From positions 496,001-560,000 of the forward strand of contig CAXXPD010000002.1 of NCBI GenBank assembly GCA_963666415.2: a stretch of DNA of 64,000 nt, read 5' to 3'. The stretch's first letter is position 1. Every line of letters begins with the position of its first letter. Made by a program: the position numbers and the translations under genes. Below the pieces are notes generated by a model. That model was given only the letters and a program-made list of their open reading frames with translations, did not search any database and was not told the origin of the DNA. This document shows, in pieces, positions 41,771 through 50,242 of this stretch. Source of the DNA: Bin87 sp963666415. GTDB taxonomy: Bacteria; Chloroflexota; Dehalococcoidia; Lucifugimonadales; UBA3495.

Positions 41771-43126
41771 GTGGATACCGAAATTGACCTGACCACCGCC
41801 AGTCGCGATGTTCTCATCGCCATCATCGTGCAGCAACAGGCGGTCATTGCCGAGTTGCAGGTGATGATTGTACGGCTGGAGCGGCGGGTTGCCGAACTGG
41901 AAGGCCAGGCGAAACCGGGCGGCCCGCCCCGAATGCCCGGCCTCAAGTCCAGTTCGGGCCGCCCGCCGCCAGCGCAGCAGCAGCCCAGCAAGCAGCGACG
42001 CCACGGCTTCGCCCGCCGGCGCATGACACCGACCCATCGGGTGGAGCACGTGGTGGAGAGCTGTCCCGATTGCGGGACGCACCTGACTGGCGGCTGGGTC
42101 CAGCGCACCCGGGAAGTCATCGAGTTGCCGGTGGTTCCGGTGCAAGTCACCGAGCAGGTCTTCATCGCCAGGACCTGCCCAGCGTGTCGACGCCGCTGCA
42201 TACCCCCAGCACAACTGGACGGCGTGGCACTGGGGCGCCAACGCCTGGGCGTCAACCTGATCAGCCGCATCGCCACGCTACGGGAAGAAGGGCGGCTGCC
42301 GATCCGCAGCATCCAGTGGTATCTGCGCACCGTCCATCAGCTGCGCCTCAGCGTGGGGGCCATCGTGAGCGCCATTCACCAGACCGCGCAACAGGCCCAA
42401 CCAGCGGTGGCTGGGATTGTGGACCGCATCCGCGCCAGCCCAGTGGTCCACGCCGACGAAACCGGCTGGCGCCAGAATGGGAACAACGGTTACGTCTGGA
42501 CTTTCAGCACCCCCACCGAGCGCTACTTCCTGCGGCGGGGTCGGGGCAAGGCGGTGGTGGACGAGGCGCTGAGCGAGTCGTTCTCCGGAGTGCTGGTCAG
42601 CGATTTCTACGCCGCCTACCACCATTACGATGGCCCCAAGCAACGGTGCTGGGCCCACCTGTTGCGGGACATCCACGACCTGGTGGCGCTCTACCCCAAG
42701 GACACCGCGCTGGCCCAGTGGGCCGCGGCAGTCCATCAGCTCTATGTCGAGGCCAGGTCTTTCACCCATCCTCAGGCACAACGACGGCGCACCGCTCAAC
42801 TGGCCTGGGAGCGGCAGCTGCTGGTCATCTGCCAGCCCTTCCTGGCTGACCCGCTAGCTCTGCAGGGCCGGCTGTGCCGGCGCATCGAGCGCCACATCAA
42901 GGAACTCTTCGTCTTCGTGGCCGAACCGGACGTGCCGTCGGACAACAACCCCGCCGAGCGCAGCCTGCGCCATCTGGTTATCAGCCGCAAGATCAGCGGG
43001 GGCACCCGGTCGGAACGTGGTACCGAGCGCAAGATGACGCTGGCATCGGTCTTAGGCACTTGGCGCGCACGAGGCCTGAACCCCCTCGCCGCCTGCCGCC
43101 AACTGCTCACTTCCCCTCAAATCTGA
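41771..43126 (+). CDS. IS66-family transposase (TnpC-type)
   Basis: 451 aa. The N-terminal leucine-rich coil IIVQQQAVIAELQVMIVRLE is typical of IS66 TnpC, followed by a Pro/Ser-rich linker and a zinc-finger region (ESCPDCGTHLTGGW, RTCPACRRRCIPP). The catalytic core has SPVVHADETGWRQNGNNGYV, LVSDFYAAYHHYDGPKQRCW with AHLLRDIHDL, and DVPSDNNPAERSLRHLVISR. It starts with GTG 41771 after GAGG. The stop codon lies in the right terminal repeat, one base before the nested IS256 copy, so the gene is intact. No tnpA/tnpB accessory genes are present. Confidence 0.92.
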   Translation: MDTEIDLTTASRDVLIAIIVQQQAVIAELQVMIVRLERRVAELEGQAKPGGPPRMPGLKSSSGRPPPAQQQPSKQRRHGFARRRMTPTHRVEHVVESCPDCGTHLTGGWVQRTREVIELPVVPVQVTEQVFIARTCPACRRRCIPPAQLDGVALGRQRLGVNLISRIATLREEGRLPIRSIQWYLRTVHQLRLSVGAIVSAIHQTAQQAQPAVAGIVDRIRASPVVHADETGWRQNGNNGYVWTFSTPTERYFLRRGRGKAVVDEALSESFSGVLVSDFYAAYHHYDGPKQRCWAHLLRDIHDLVALYPKDTALAQWAAAVHQLYVEARSFTHPQAQRRRTAQLAWERQLLVICQPFLADPLALQGRLCRRIERHIKELFVFVAEPDVPSDNNPAERSLRHLVISRKISGGTRSERGTERKMTLASVLGTWRARGLNPLAACRQLLTSPQI

Positions 43127-43127
43127 A

Positions 43128-44491
43128 GTAGAGTCCCAGGAAGTGGTGTAAGAGTTAGGCGGTTGGCAAAACGCTGACCACCGCGTCATCCTTGATCGGA
43201 AATGCCAAACCCAACCAAGGAGAACGACGGTGGTCAAGCAAAGAATGGATCTTTTGGAATTATTACGCAAGCGTGGTATGGACGGAGACGTGGACTTTCT
43301 GCGGGAAGCACTGCGGATCCTGGTGGACGGCATCATGGACGCCGAGGTTTCCGCCCAGATCGGCGCTGAGCACGGCGAACGCAGCCCAGAGCGGGTCACC
43401 TACCGCAACGGCTACCGCAACCGCACCTGGGACACCCGGGTGGGCACCATGGAGTTGCACATTCCCAAGCTGCGGGAAGGCAGCTACTTCCCCAGCCTGC
43501 TGGAACCGCGGCGGCGCAGCGAGAAAGCCCTGCTGGCCGTCATCCAGCAAGCCTATGTAGAAGGCGTGTCCACTCGGCGGGTGGACGATCTGATCAAGGC
43601 CCTGGGTTGCGACGGCATCTCCAGCAGCCAGGTGTCGCGCATCTGCGAGCAACTGGACGAAGTGGTGGAGAGTTTCCTGGGTCGGCCCCTGGACGGTGGT
43701 CCCTACCCCTACGTGTGGCTGGACGGCCTGACCCAGAAGGTGCGGGAGGGCGGTCGCATCGTCAACGTCTGCGTGGTGGTGGCGACGGGGGTCAATGCCG
43801 AAGGGCAGCGTGAGATCCTGGGTATGGACGTGGGCGCCAGCGAGGACGGCGCCTTCTGGCTGGCCTTCCTGCGGTCGCTGACCGCTCGGGGCCTCAGCGG
43901 GGTGGAGCTGGTAACCTCCGATGCCCACCAGGGGCTGAAGAACGCCATCGCCGCGGTGTTCACTGGGGCCAGCTGGCAGCGCTGCCGCACCCACTTCATG
44001 GCCAACCTGCTCACCCGAGTGCCCAAGCGTGCCCAACCCGGCGTGGCCACCATGCTCCGCACCATCTACCAGCAACTGTCTCCCGCCGAGGTCCACGGCC
44101 AATTGGACCGAGTGGTGGAACAACTCCGGGAGCCCTTTGCCCAGGTGGCCGAACTGCTGGCGGATGCCGCGCCGGACATCCTGGCCTTCACGGCCTTCCC
44201 AGTGGCCCACTGGCAGAAGCTGTGGTCCAACAACCCGCAGGAACGGCTGAACCGGGAGATAAGGCGCCGGACTGACGTGGTGGGCATTTTCCCCAACCGG
44301 CTATCGGCGCGGCGCCTGGTGGGCGCGGTGCTGGCCGAGCAACACGACGAATGGGCCGAAGCCCGCCGCTACCTCACCATCCCCAACGCCGCCGGCAACG
44401 AGGCACTGCCGAAGCCCAATATGCTGGACGCAGCGGCCTGATCAACATCAAAAGGGATGACGCGCTTTTACACTACTTGACGGGACACTAC
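43128..44491 (+). mobile_element. IS256-family insertion sequence, copy 2 (nested in the IS66-type right end)
   Basis: 1364 bp, ends as in copy 1: GTAGAGTCCCAGGAAGTGGT and, inverted, GTAGTGTCCCGTCAAGTAGT. Flanked by CAAATCTGAA at 43118-43127 and 44492-44501; this 10-bp match exceeds the 8 bp at copy 1. It is nearly identical to copy 1, so the two moved recently. Confidence 0.95.
43230..44441 (+). CDS. IS256-family transposase, intact
   Basis: 403-aa Mutator-type DDE transposase. The N-terminal domain includes RVTYRNGYRNRTWDTRVGTM and ELHIPKLREGSYFPSLLEPR. The first catalytic Asp is in YPYVWLDGLTQKVREGG, the second in VELVTSDAHQGLKNAIAAVF and the Glu near LWSNNPQERLNREIRRRTDV. RCRTHFMANLLTRVPKRAQP contains the usual RC-x2-H. 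Start codon GTG 43230 follows AGGAGAACGACG. It differs from copy 1 by a few substitutions and by lacking the 14-bp insertion. It could mobilise copy 1 in trans. Confidence 0.95.
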   Translation: MVKQRMDLLELLRKRGMDGDVDFLREALRILVDGIMDAEVSAQIGAEHGERSPERVTYRNGYRNRTWDTRVGTMELHIPKLREGSYFPSLLEPRRRSEKALLAVIQQAYVEGVSTRRVDDLIKALGCDGISSSQVSRICEQLDEVVESFLGRPLDGGPYPYVWLDGLTQKVREGGRIVNVCVVVATGVNAEGQREILGMDVGASEDGAFWLAFLRSLTARGLSGVELVTSDAHQGLKNAIAAVFTGASWQRCRTHFMANLLTRVPKRAQPGVATMLRTIYQQLSPAEVHGQLDRVVEQLREPFAQVAELLADAAPDILAFTAFPVAHWQKLWSNNPQERLNREIRRRTDVVGIFPNRLSARRLVGAVLAEQHDEWAEARRYLTIPNAAGNEALPKPNMLDAAA

Positions 44492-44514
44492 CAAATCTGA
44501 ACAGTTACTACCGG

Positions 44515-44645
44515 CTCACGCGTACCCACTTTGGTCTGTCGTTGCGAGGAGCATAGCGACGTGGCAACCGCGATGAGGTTGAACACACGACGGCAAACCG
44601 CCGTTGCTACGGCGACGGGACGGCCACGCCACGCTCGCAATGACA
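44515..44645. repeat. Palindromic intergenic repeat beside the IS66-type element
   Basis: Begins CTCACGCGTACCCACTTTGG, then TGTCGTTGCGAGGAGCATAG and ends CCACGCTCGCAATGACA. The central part GGCAAACCGCCGTTGCTACGG matches the copy at 11935. The remainder to 44919 contains no recognisable gene. Confidence 0.78.
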
Positions 44646-44919
44646 ATGTGGGCACGCATGAGGCTGCACCCGCGCTCCCAGGGTCCTTTGATTGCCAATG
44701 CCTCCGCCGTTCCAGCGCCGGCTGGTACCCAGCTACCGGCAGGCGCCTGCATAAACAGTCGATGACGGGCGCCAGGATCATCCTTCGACGGGCACCAAGA
44801 TGAGCGGTGTGTTTGATTTCGGTGGGCGGTTTATTTGTTTTGGTGGATGATCCAAAGGCCCGGCCGCCTGGCGCCCTCGCATTGCCTCCTGATTAAGAAT
44901 CCGCTCCGGTGCGGGGACT

Positions 44920-45939
44920 CTAGTATTCCAGCATCATGCGTTGCAACTCAGCTGTATCGGAGGTTTGCGTTAAGCCCAACATCAGCAGGATACGTGCCTT
45001 CTTGGGATGCAGGTTGTCGGCCACGATGTAGCCAGCCTCCACAAATCGGCGGGTCTGCACCACCCGCCCGGTGCCGACGTGGGTGGCCAGGACAACGGGC
45101 ACGTCGGCGGCGACGGCGCGTTGCAGGGCGGCCATGAACGGAGCCGGCGAACCGCCGCTGCCCAACCCGGCGGCCACGATTCCCGCTACGCCGGCGTCCA
45201 CCAGCGCATCTACCACCGTCCCATCGACGCCGGCGTAGGCAAATGCGATGTCAACCCGCGGCAGTTCGCCAATGTCCGACACGTCAAACTCGGAGTCCGC
45301 GGTGTGCCGCCGTTCCGTCTGGCGGTAGTACACCACGCCGCCATCGGCATCGGAGTAACCCAGGAACCCGGCGTGGCCGGACTGGAAGGTTTCCACGCGG
45401 TAGGAGTCCGTCTTGGTAACGTCCCGCGCCGCCTGAATCTCGTTGTTGAGCACCACCAGCGCGCCCCGGCCGGCGGACTGCCGCGCCGATGCCACGTGAA
45501 TGGCATCCATCAGGTTGTTGTCCGCGTCGGTGCCCATGGCCGATGGTGGGCGCATCGCTCCGGTAACCACCACGGGGCGCGCATCATGGACGGTCAGGTT
45601 CAGGAAGTACGCCGTTTCCTCCAGCGTCGCCGTGCCGTGGGTGACGGCGGCGCCGGCTGCTTCTGCATCCTCGTTGAACCTGGCATTGATGCGATTCGCC
45701 AGCGTCAGCCAGTCGGACGGGTACACCTCGGTGCTACCCACGTTGATGACCTGCTCGGCGATTACTTCTGCCTGTTCTTCAGCCTCAGGAACCCGCGCCA
45801 GCATCTCCTGTATGGTGAGCTGATGCCCCTGATAGCTATAGTTGGCGAAGTCGGTGCGGTTTTCTCCCACAAAAGATATGGTTCCGCCCGTACCAAACAG
45901 ATACACCCGTGGTTTCTGAGCACATGTTGAATTGACCAC
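44920..45939 (-). CDS. L-asparaginase-family amidohydrolase with an altered active-site motif
   Basis: Asparaginase/glutaminase-fold protein (339 aa). VYLFGTGGTISFVGEN carries the first catalytic Thr. The second motif reads VTHGTATLEETAYFLNL: the usual Asp after HGT (THGTDT) is Ala, encoded by GCG. The catalytic Lys region AARDVTKTDSYRVETFQSG is present. NVGSTEVYPSDWLTLANRIN and GAMRPPSAMGTDADNNLMDA are typical. Loss of the Asp that binds the substrate amino group suggests a different amide substrate, or reduced activity. Start is GTG 45939 with GGGGAGGATTCA before it. No signal peptide is clear. Confidence 0.87.
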   Translation of the reverse strand: MVNSTCAQKPRVYLFGTGGTISFVGENRTDFANYSYQGHQLTIQEMLARVPEAEEQAEVIAEQVINVGSTEVYPSDWLTLANRINARFNEDAEAAGAAVTHGTATLEETAYFLNLTVHDARPVVVTGAMRPPSAMGTDADNNLMDAIHVASARQSAGRGALVVLNNEIQAARDVTKTDSYRVETFQSGHAGFLGYSDADGGVVYYRQTERRHTADSEFDVSDIGELPRVDIAFAYAGVDGTVVDALVDAGVAGIVAAGLGSGGSPAPFMAALQRAVAADVPVVLATHVGTGRVVQTRRFVEAGYIVADNLHPKKARILLMLGLTQTSDTAELQRMMLEY

Positions 45940-45994
45940 TGAATCCTCCCCAGCGCCGGACTGGCAGCCGCCGGTGCCGCCGCCACAGTCTGTT

Positions 45995-46023
45995 TTGCAA
46001 TTTTAGCTTTACGCCGCTACTAT
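45995..46023 (+). promoter_or_regulatory. Sigma70-type promoter upstream of ftsH
   Basis: TTGCAA (45995-46000), 17-bp spacer, TACTAT (46018-46023), about 85 bp before the ftsH start. Five of six bases match at each element. Confidence 0.55.
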
Positions 46024-46106
46024 GGTAGCCTATCACCCGAGTTTTCGATTACAGGCTACAAATCGCGCTGCAGCACAGCCGGGCCTACTAAACCGGCAGG
46101 AGTGCC

Positions 46107-48113
46107 ATGACCAACAATCGCTGGGTACGCAACAGCTTAATCTATCTGCTGATAATTATTGGCGTGATAGTCATCTTCTATACGCTGATCCCCAGCCTGG
46201 GTAGCAGCGAGCAACTCTCGCTCACCGAGGTGATGGGGCAGGCCCGTACCGGCCAGATTGAACGAATCATCGTAGACGGGGAAAAACTCACCGTCATACC
46301 GCGAGTTGCCCGGGGTGGAGACACCACCAAGTACACCAGTCGCATCGGCAAAAACACCGACCTGATCCAGTTGTTTACCGACGCCAGCATCCTGGGCCCG
46401 AACACGGCAAACGCGGCCGCACCCGAGATTGAGTACAAGGGTTCCAGCGGGCTGGGCAGCGTCTTTGGTATCCTGATCAACTTCCTGCCCCTCATATTCT
46501 TTGGCGGGCTGATACTGCTGATGATGCGGCAGGCCCAGGGCTCCAACAACCAGACCATGAGCTTCGGTCGCAGCCGCGCCCGTATGCTGCCCTTCAATCG
46601 TCCGTCCGTAACCTTCAACGACGTGGCCGGTGTGGATGAAGCCAAGGCTGAGCTGGAAGAAGTGGTCGAATTCCTGAAATTCCCGGAGCGCTTCCTGGCT
46701 TTGGGCGCGCGCATCCCCAAGGGCGTGCTGATGGTCGGCCCGCCCGGCACGGGCAAAACCCTGCTCGCCCGCGCCGTAGCCGGAGAAGCCGACGTGCCCT
46801 TCTTCCATATTTCAGGCAGCGAATTCGTTGAGATGTTCGTCGGCGTGGGAGCCGCCCGGGTTCGCGACCTGTTCGAGCAGGCCAAGCGCAACGCGCCCTG
46901 CATCCTGTTCGTCGATGAAATCGACGCGGTGGGACGGCACCGCGGCGCCGGTCTCGGCGGCGGCCACGACGAGCGCGAACAGACACTGAACCAGATCCTC
47001 GTCGAAATGGACGGCTTCGAGACCAACACCAACATCATCGTCATTGCCGCCACCAACCGGCCCGACATCCTTGATCCGGCCCTGCTGCGCCCCGGTCGTT
47101 TCGACCGCCGCGTTACGCTGGACCTGCCCGACGTGGTCGGACGCCACGCCATCCTGCGGGTTCACGCCGCCGGCAAACCATTGGCTGGAGAAGTCAACCT
47201 GGAAATCCTCGGACGCGAAACTCCCGGTTTCAGCGGCGCTGACCTTTCCAACCTGGTCAACGAGGCGGCGCTGCTGGCCGCACGCAAGAACCAGTCCAGC
47301 ATCTTCATGCCGGACTTCGAGGAAGCCATCGAGCGGGTCATCGCCGGCCCCGAGCGCAAGAGCCGCGTCATCAACCAGCGCGAAAAGGAGATGACCGCCT
47401 ACCACGAAGCGGGTCATGCCCTGGTCGCCTGGCACCTGCCCCACGCCGACCGGGTGCACAAGATCAGCATCGTCTCCCGCGGCAACATGGGCGGCCACAC
47501 CACCCTGCTGCCCTCTGAAGACCGCTACCTGTGGACCAAGAATCAGTTCCAGGATATGCTCGGCGTTATGATGGGTGGCCGTGTGGCCGAGGAGCTAATC
47601 TTCGACGAAGTTACCACCGGCGCCAGCAACGACATCGAACGGGCCACCAAGACCGCCCTCGGTATGGTGAAACGCTACGGTATGTCCCCCAGCCTGGGCC
47701 CGCGCACCTTTGGCAAGCGTGAAGAGTTGGTGTTCCTGGGCCGCGAGCTCAGCGAAGAGAAGGACTACGGCGACAAAATCGCGGAAGAGATTGACGTTGA
47801 AGTGCGCCATCTCATCCACAGCGCCTACCGCCAGGCCCAGCAACTTTTGATTGACTACAAGCCCAAACTGGTTCAAGTTGCGGAATACCTGATTGAGCAC
47901 GAAGCGATTTCCGGAGAGGCGCTTAACCGGCTGTTCAACGACGAACCGCCCGGCATCGAACCTGAACCCGCCCGCCAGCTGCCGGCGCCTTCGCCATACG
48001 CCCCGCCGGCTCCGCCTGTTACCCAGGGCGATCCATTGCCCAACCCAGCGCCGTCCTTCGGCAGCACCGCCACCGCAGACCCAACGCCCGGCGCGCCGCC
48101 AGCCGCTGACTAA
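46107..48113 (+). CDS. ftsH: ATP-dependent zinc metalloprotease FtsH
   Basis: Membrane-anchored AAA+ protease for membrane and regulatory proteins. Membrane helix 1 is at residues ~10-28, a periplasmic part follows, and helix 2 at ~118-138. AAA module: Walker A VGPPGTGKTLLARAVAGEA, Walker B CILFVDEIDAVGRHRG, and the SRH in NRPDILDPALLRPGRFDRR. The zinc site is TAYHEAGHALVAWHLPHADR (HEAGH) with a distal acidic ligand in TTGASNDIERATKTALG. The C-terminal ~60 residues are Pro/Ala-rich. GGCAGGAGTGCC precedes ATG 46107. hflK and hflC, its modulators, lie about 1 kb downstream. Confidence 0.96.
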   Translation: MTNNRWVRNSLIYLLIIIGVIVIFYTLIPSLGSSEQLSLTEVMGQARTGQIERIIVDGEKLTVIPRVARGGDTTKYTSRIGKNTDLIQLFTDASILGPNTANAAAPEIEYKGSSGLGSVFGILINFLPLIFFGGLILLMMRQAQGSNNQTMSFGRSRARMLPFNRPSVTFNDVAGVDEAKAELEEVVEFLKFPERFLALGARIPKGVLMVGPPGTGKTLLARAVAGEADVPFFHISGSEFVEMFVGVGAARVRDLFEQAKRNAPCILFVDEIDAVGRHRGAGLGGGHDEREQTLNQILVEMDGFETNTNIIVIAATNRPDILDPALLRPGRFDRRVTLDLPDVVGRHAILRVHAAGKPLAGEVNLEILGRETPGFSGADLSNLVNEAALLAARKNQSSIFMPDFEEAIERVIAGPERKSRVINQREKEMTAYHEAGHALVAWHLPHADRVHKISIVSRGNMGGHTTLLPSEDRYLWTKNQFQDMLGVMMGGRVAEELIFDEVTTGASNDIERATKTALGMVKRYGMSPSLGPRTFGKREELVFLGRELSEEKDYGDKIAEEIDVEVRHLIHSAYRQAQQLLIDYKPKLVQVAEYLIEHEAISGEALNRLFNDEPPGIEPEPARQLPAPSPYAPPAPPVTQGDPLPNPAPSFGSTATADPTPGAPPAAD

Positions 48114-48434
48114 ACGGACGGCTTCGAGCGCGCGCCAACCCTCTGCCATCAAACTGGGGACCGCCACGCTCACTCCGGCCCTCTCCCTTGACGGGAGAGG
48201 GCCGGCGCATGGGAGAGGGGCAGCCAACCGTCGTTCCGGGGAAGGCCGTAACCCGCGAACGCACCGGCGCAACACCCATCATACTCAGGCCAGGATCGCG
48301 ACGCCGCAACGCTTATCGCAATGACAGGTTACGCAAAGGTCTCCAAACGGTGGGGGATCAGTAGAAAAGTCGAGGCGACGCATTATGCGTCGCCCTTTGA
48401 CTTTGACGTTGATGTGCAACCCTCAAAGTACGGA
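48114..48434. other. Repeat-filled gap after ftsH
   Basis: Contains a CCCTCTCCC hairpin (GGCCCTCTCCCTTGACGG, then GAGAGGGCC, near 48177-48205) and, near 48296-48340, only the right half of the palindromic repeat (CTTATCGCAATGACAGG). The first hairpin can act as a terminator for ftsH, but no T-run follows. No gene is seen. Confidence 0.55.
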
Positions 48435-48758
48435 TCAGGGCGCGGGCGGCTCATCCGCTGCTTCATCAGCCTCCAGGGGCAGGCTGCGGTAATACAAACC
48501 CCACTGCTGCATCAGGTTTTCGACGCGTGGGTCTCGCAACGCCACCAGCTCCCGGAAAAATCCCGCCATGGCGTGGGCCGGACGCAACTCGTCGCTGCAC
48601 ACCCAGCTCAAATCGCCGGGCACCGCGTAGATGAGCCCGCTCTGGTGCTGGCAGGTAACCTGAACCCGCGCCATATCCTCGCCAACCTTCACCGTTAGTC
48701 CCCGGGGTTGCGGCTCCAACTCGGCATCGCCGGACGCAAGCTGTACGGGCGTGGTCAT
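48435..48758 (-). CDS. Hypothetical protein
   Basis: 107 aa, soluble, no recognised family. GLTVKVGEDMARVQVTCQHQ, AVPGDLSWVCSDELRPAHAM and AGFFRELVALRDPRVENLMQ are the main features. The C-terminus is acidic (EADEAADEPPAP). ATG 48758 is preferred because AAGGAAGGT lies 7 bp before it; the frame opens at 48788. It is transcribed against ftsH and hflK, standing alone between them. Confidence 0.6.
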   Translation of the reverse strand: MTTPVQLASGDAELEPQPRGLTVKVGEDMARVQVTCQHQSGLIYAVPGDLSWVCSDELRPAHAMAGFFRELVALRDPRVENLMQQWGLYYRSLPLEADEAADEPPAP

Positions 48759-48961
48759 TCCAAAACCTTCCTTATGCTGATTCTGCATGCTGGTTCCGCT
48801 TTGTGCTAATCCTGGTTAGTTATGCCGGTTGGTAGTTCGCGTCGGCGGTGGGCAAATTGGACTGCGATTGGAGGGTGCCGGCAGCGCGCCGAGCGAAAAC
48901 GGGAAGAGTCAGGCCAGCATCGGCAGCCGAAGGCCATTATAAACCACGGGTTTGGCAATAG

Positions 48962-48970
48962 TGTTATACT
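48962..48970 (+). promoter_or_regulatory. Extended -10 promoter element upstream of hflK
   Basis: TGTTATACT: TG-N-TATACT, an extended -10 with no clear -35. It lies about 120 bp before hflK and would give a ~115-nt leader. The rest of the 48759-49091 gap shows no gene. Confidence 0.4.
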
Positions 48971-49091
48971 GGGGTGCCTAATCGCCCCGTGCGGGATTTG
49001 ACCCGTCAATCGGGGTTAAATTGCCATCGTCCTGGCATCTGTTATCGTCAGGACTGTTCCATTACCCACCCCAACAAAGGAAACGATACGT

Positions 49092-50180
49092 ATGTTTTCA
49101 CCCGGCGGAGGCCAACCACCTCGACAGCCCGAATTCAACCTTAACCAAATTCTCGGCCGCCTGAGCGCCATTTTCGGTGGTGCCGGTGGGCGCCTGGGCG
49201 CAGCCAACATTGGAATCCTCATCGTTGCCGTCGTCGCCCTGATCGCCATCATCTGGGCCGCCACCGGCGTATACACCATCAGCCCAGGCGAAAACGCCGC
49301 CCTGCGTCTCTTTGGCGCGGTTCAGGGCAACCCCGTTGACGCGGAAGGACTGCACTGGTGGTGGCCGTCTCCGGTTGGCAAAAAAGACGTCGTAATGGTC
49401 ACGCAAACCCGTCGTATGGAGCTGGGTTTCATCTCCAACGCCGCCCAAACCAAAACCACGGTCGAAAATGAAGCCCTGATGATTTCGGGGGACCTCAACA
49501 TTGTCGACGTGCAGATGGTGGTGCAGTACCGCATCAGCAACCTCAACAACTTCCTGTTCAATGTCGATGACCCGGGCGAGCTGGCGCGGAACATTCCCGA
49601 AGGCCGCCCCGACGGTCGCACCCTCAAAGATGGCGCTGAAGCCGCCCTGCGTCTGGTGGTCGGCCAACGCTCCATCGACGACGTGCTGGTGCGCGGTCGC
49701 GAATTGGTGGAATCCGACACCAGGACGAGGCTGCAAGCCATTTTGAACACCTACACGGCTGGCATCGAGGTAATCTCGGTGCAGCTGCAGGACGTCAAAG
49801 CGCCCGAAGAGGTACGCGAGGCTTTTGACGACGTGCTGCGTGGCCGGCAAGAGCGCGAAACCCGCATCAACCAGGCCCTGGCCTACGAGGCCGACGTTAT
49901 CCCGCGAGCCAGGGGTGACGCCGAGCGCATCATCCAGGCGGCAGAAGCCTTCAGACAGTCCCGCATCGAAACCGCCAACGGTGAATCTCTGCGCTTTGAG
50001 GCCGTTCTCAATGAATACTTGAACTCTCCAGAAGTAACGCGCCAGCGCCTCTACCTGGAAGCCCTGGAATCGGTGCTGCCCAGCGTAACCAAGATCGTCG
50101 TCGACGGCTCAAACGACCCCCTAATTATTGTGGGACAGGGGAGCAACATCGTACCTGCGCCAATCGGGCCCAACCCCTAG
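49092..50180 (+). CDS. hflK: HflK-type FtsH modulator (SPFH/prohibitin family)
   Basis: Membrane-anchored SPFH protein that, with HflC, cages FtsH and limits its proteolysis. A Pro/Gly-rich cytoplasmic N-terminus (MFSPGGGQPPRQPEFNLNQI) and one membrane helix at ~37-58 (LIVAVVALIAIIWAATGVYT) lead into the SPFH domain: ISPGENAALRLFGAVQGNPV, GLHWWWPSPVGKKDVV, LMISGDLNIVDVQMVVQYRI and VISVQLQDVKAPEEVREAFD. The coiled region ALAYEADVIPRARGDAERII follows. 362 aa is typical. AAAGGAAACG lies before ATG 49092. hflC follows after 62 bp. Confidence 0.94.
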   Translation: MFSPGGGQPPRQPEFNLNQILGRLSAIFGGAGGRLGAANIGILIVAVVALIAIIWAATGVYTISPGENAALRLFGAVQGNPVDAEGLHWWWPSPVGKKDVVMVTQTRRMELGFISNAAQTKTTVENEALMISGDLNIVDVQMVVQYRISNLNNFLFNVDDPGELARNIPEGRPDGRTLKDGAEAALRLVVGQRSIDDVLVRGRELVESDTRTRLQAILNTYTAGIEVISVQLQDVKAPEEVREAFDDVLRGRQERETRINQALAYEADVIPRARGDAERIIQAAEAFRQSRIETANGESLRFEAVLNEYLNSPEVTRQRLYLEALESVLPSVTKIVVDGSNDPLIIVGQGSNIVPAPIGPNP

Positions 50181-50242
50181 CCACCCTCGCCACACCCGCA
50201 GGTTTCCCCTTTTGACCGTCCCCCCGCTCGGAGAACCCTTTA

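Larger units (their letters stand above)
41640..44508 (+). mobile_element. IS66-family element (single tnpC type) carrying a nested IS256 copy
   Basis: Left end GTAACAGTTCAGACTTGG. Right end, inverted, GTAACTGTTCAGATTTG. Target duplication TACCGGCT at 41632-41639 and 44509-44516 (8 bp, as for IS66). The left end is duplicated in tandem: the 42-bp unit starting at 41640 recurs at 41682. The right terminal repeat is cut by the IS256 copy at 43128-44491. Without the nested copy the element is about 1.5 kb. Confidence 0.88.
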
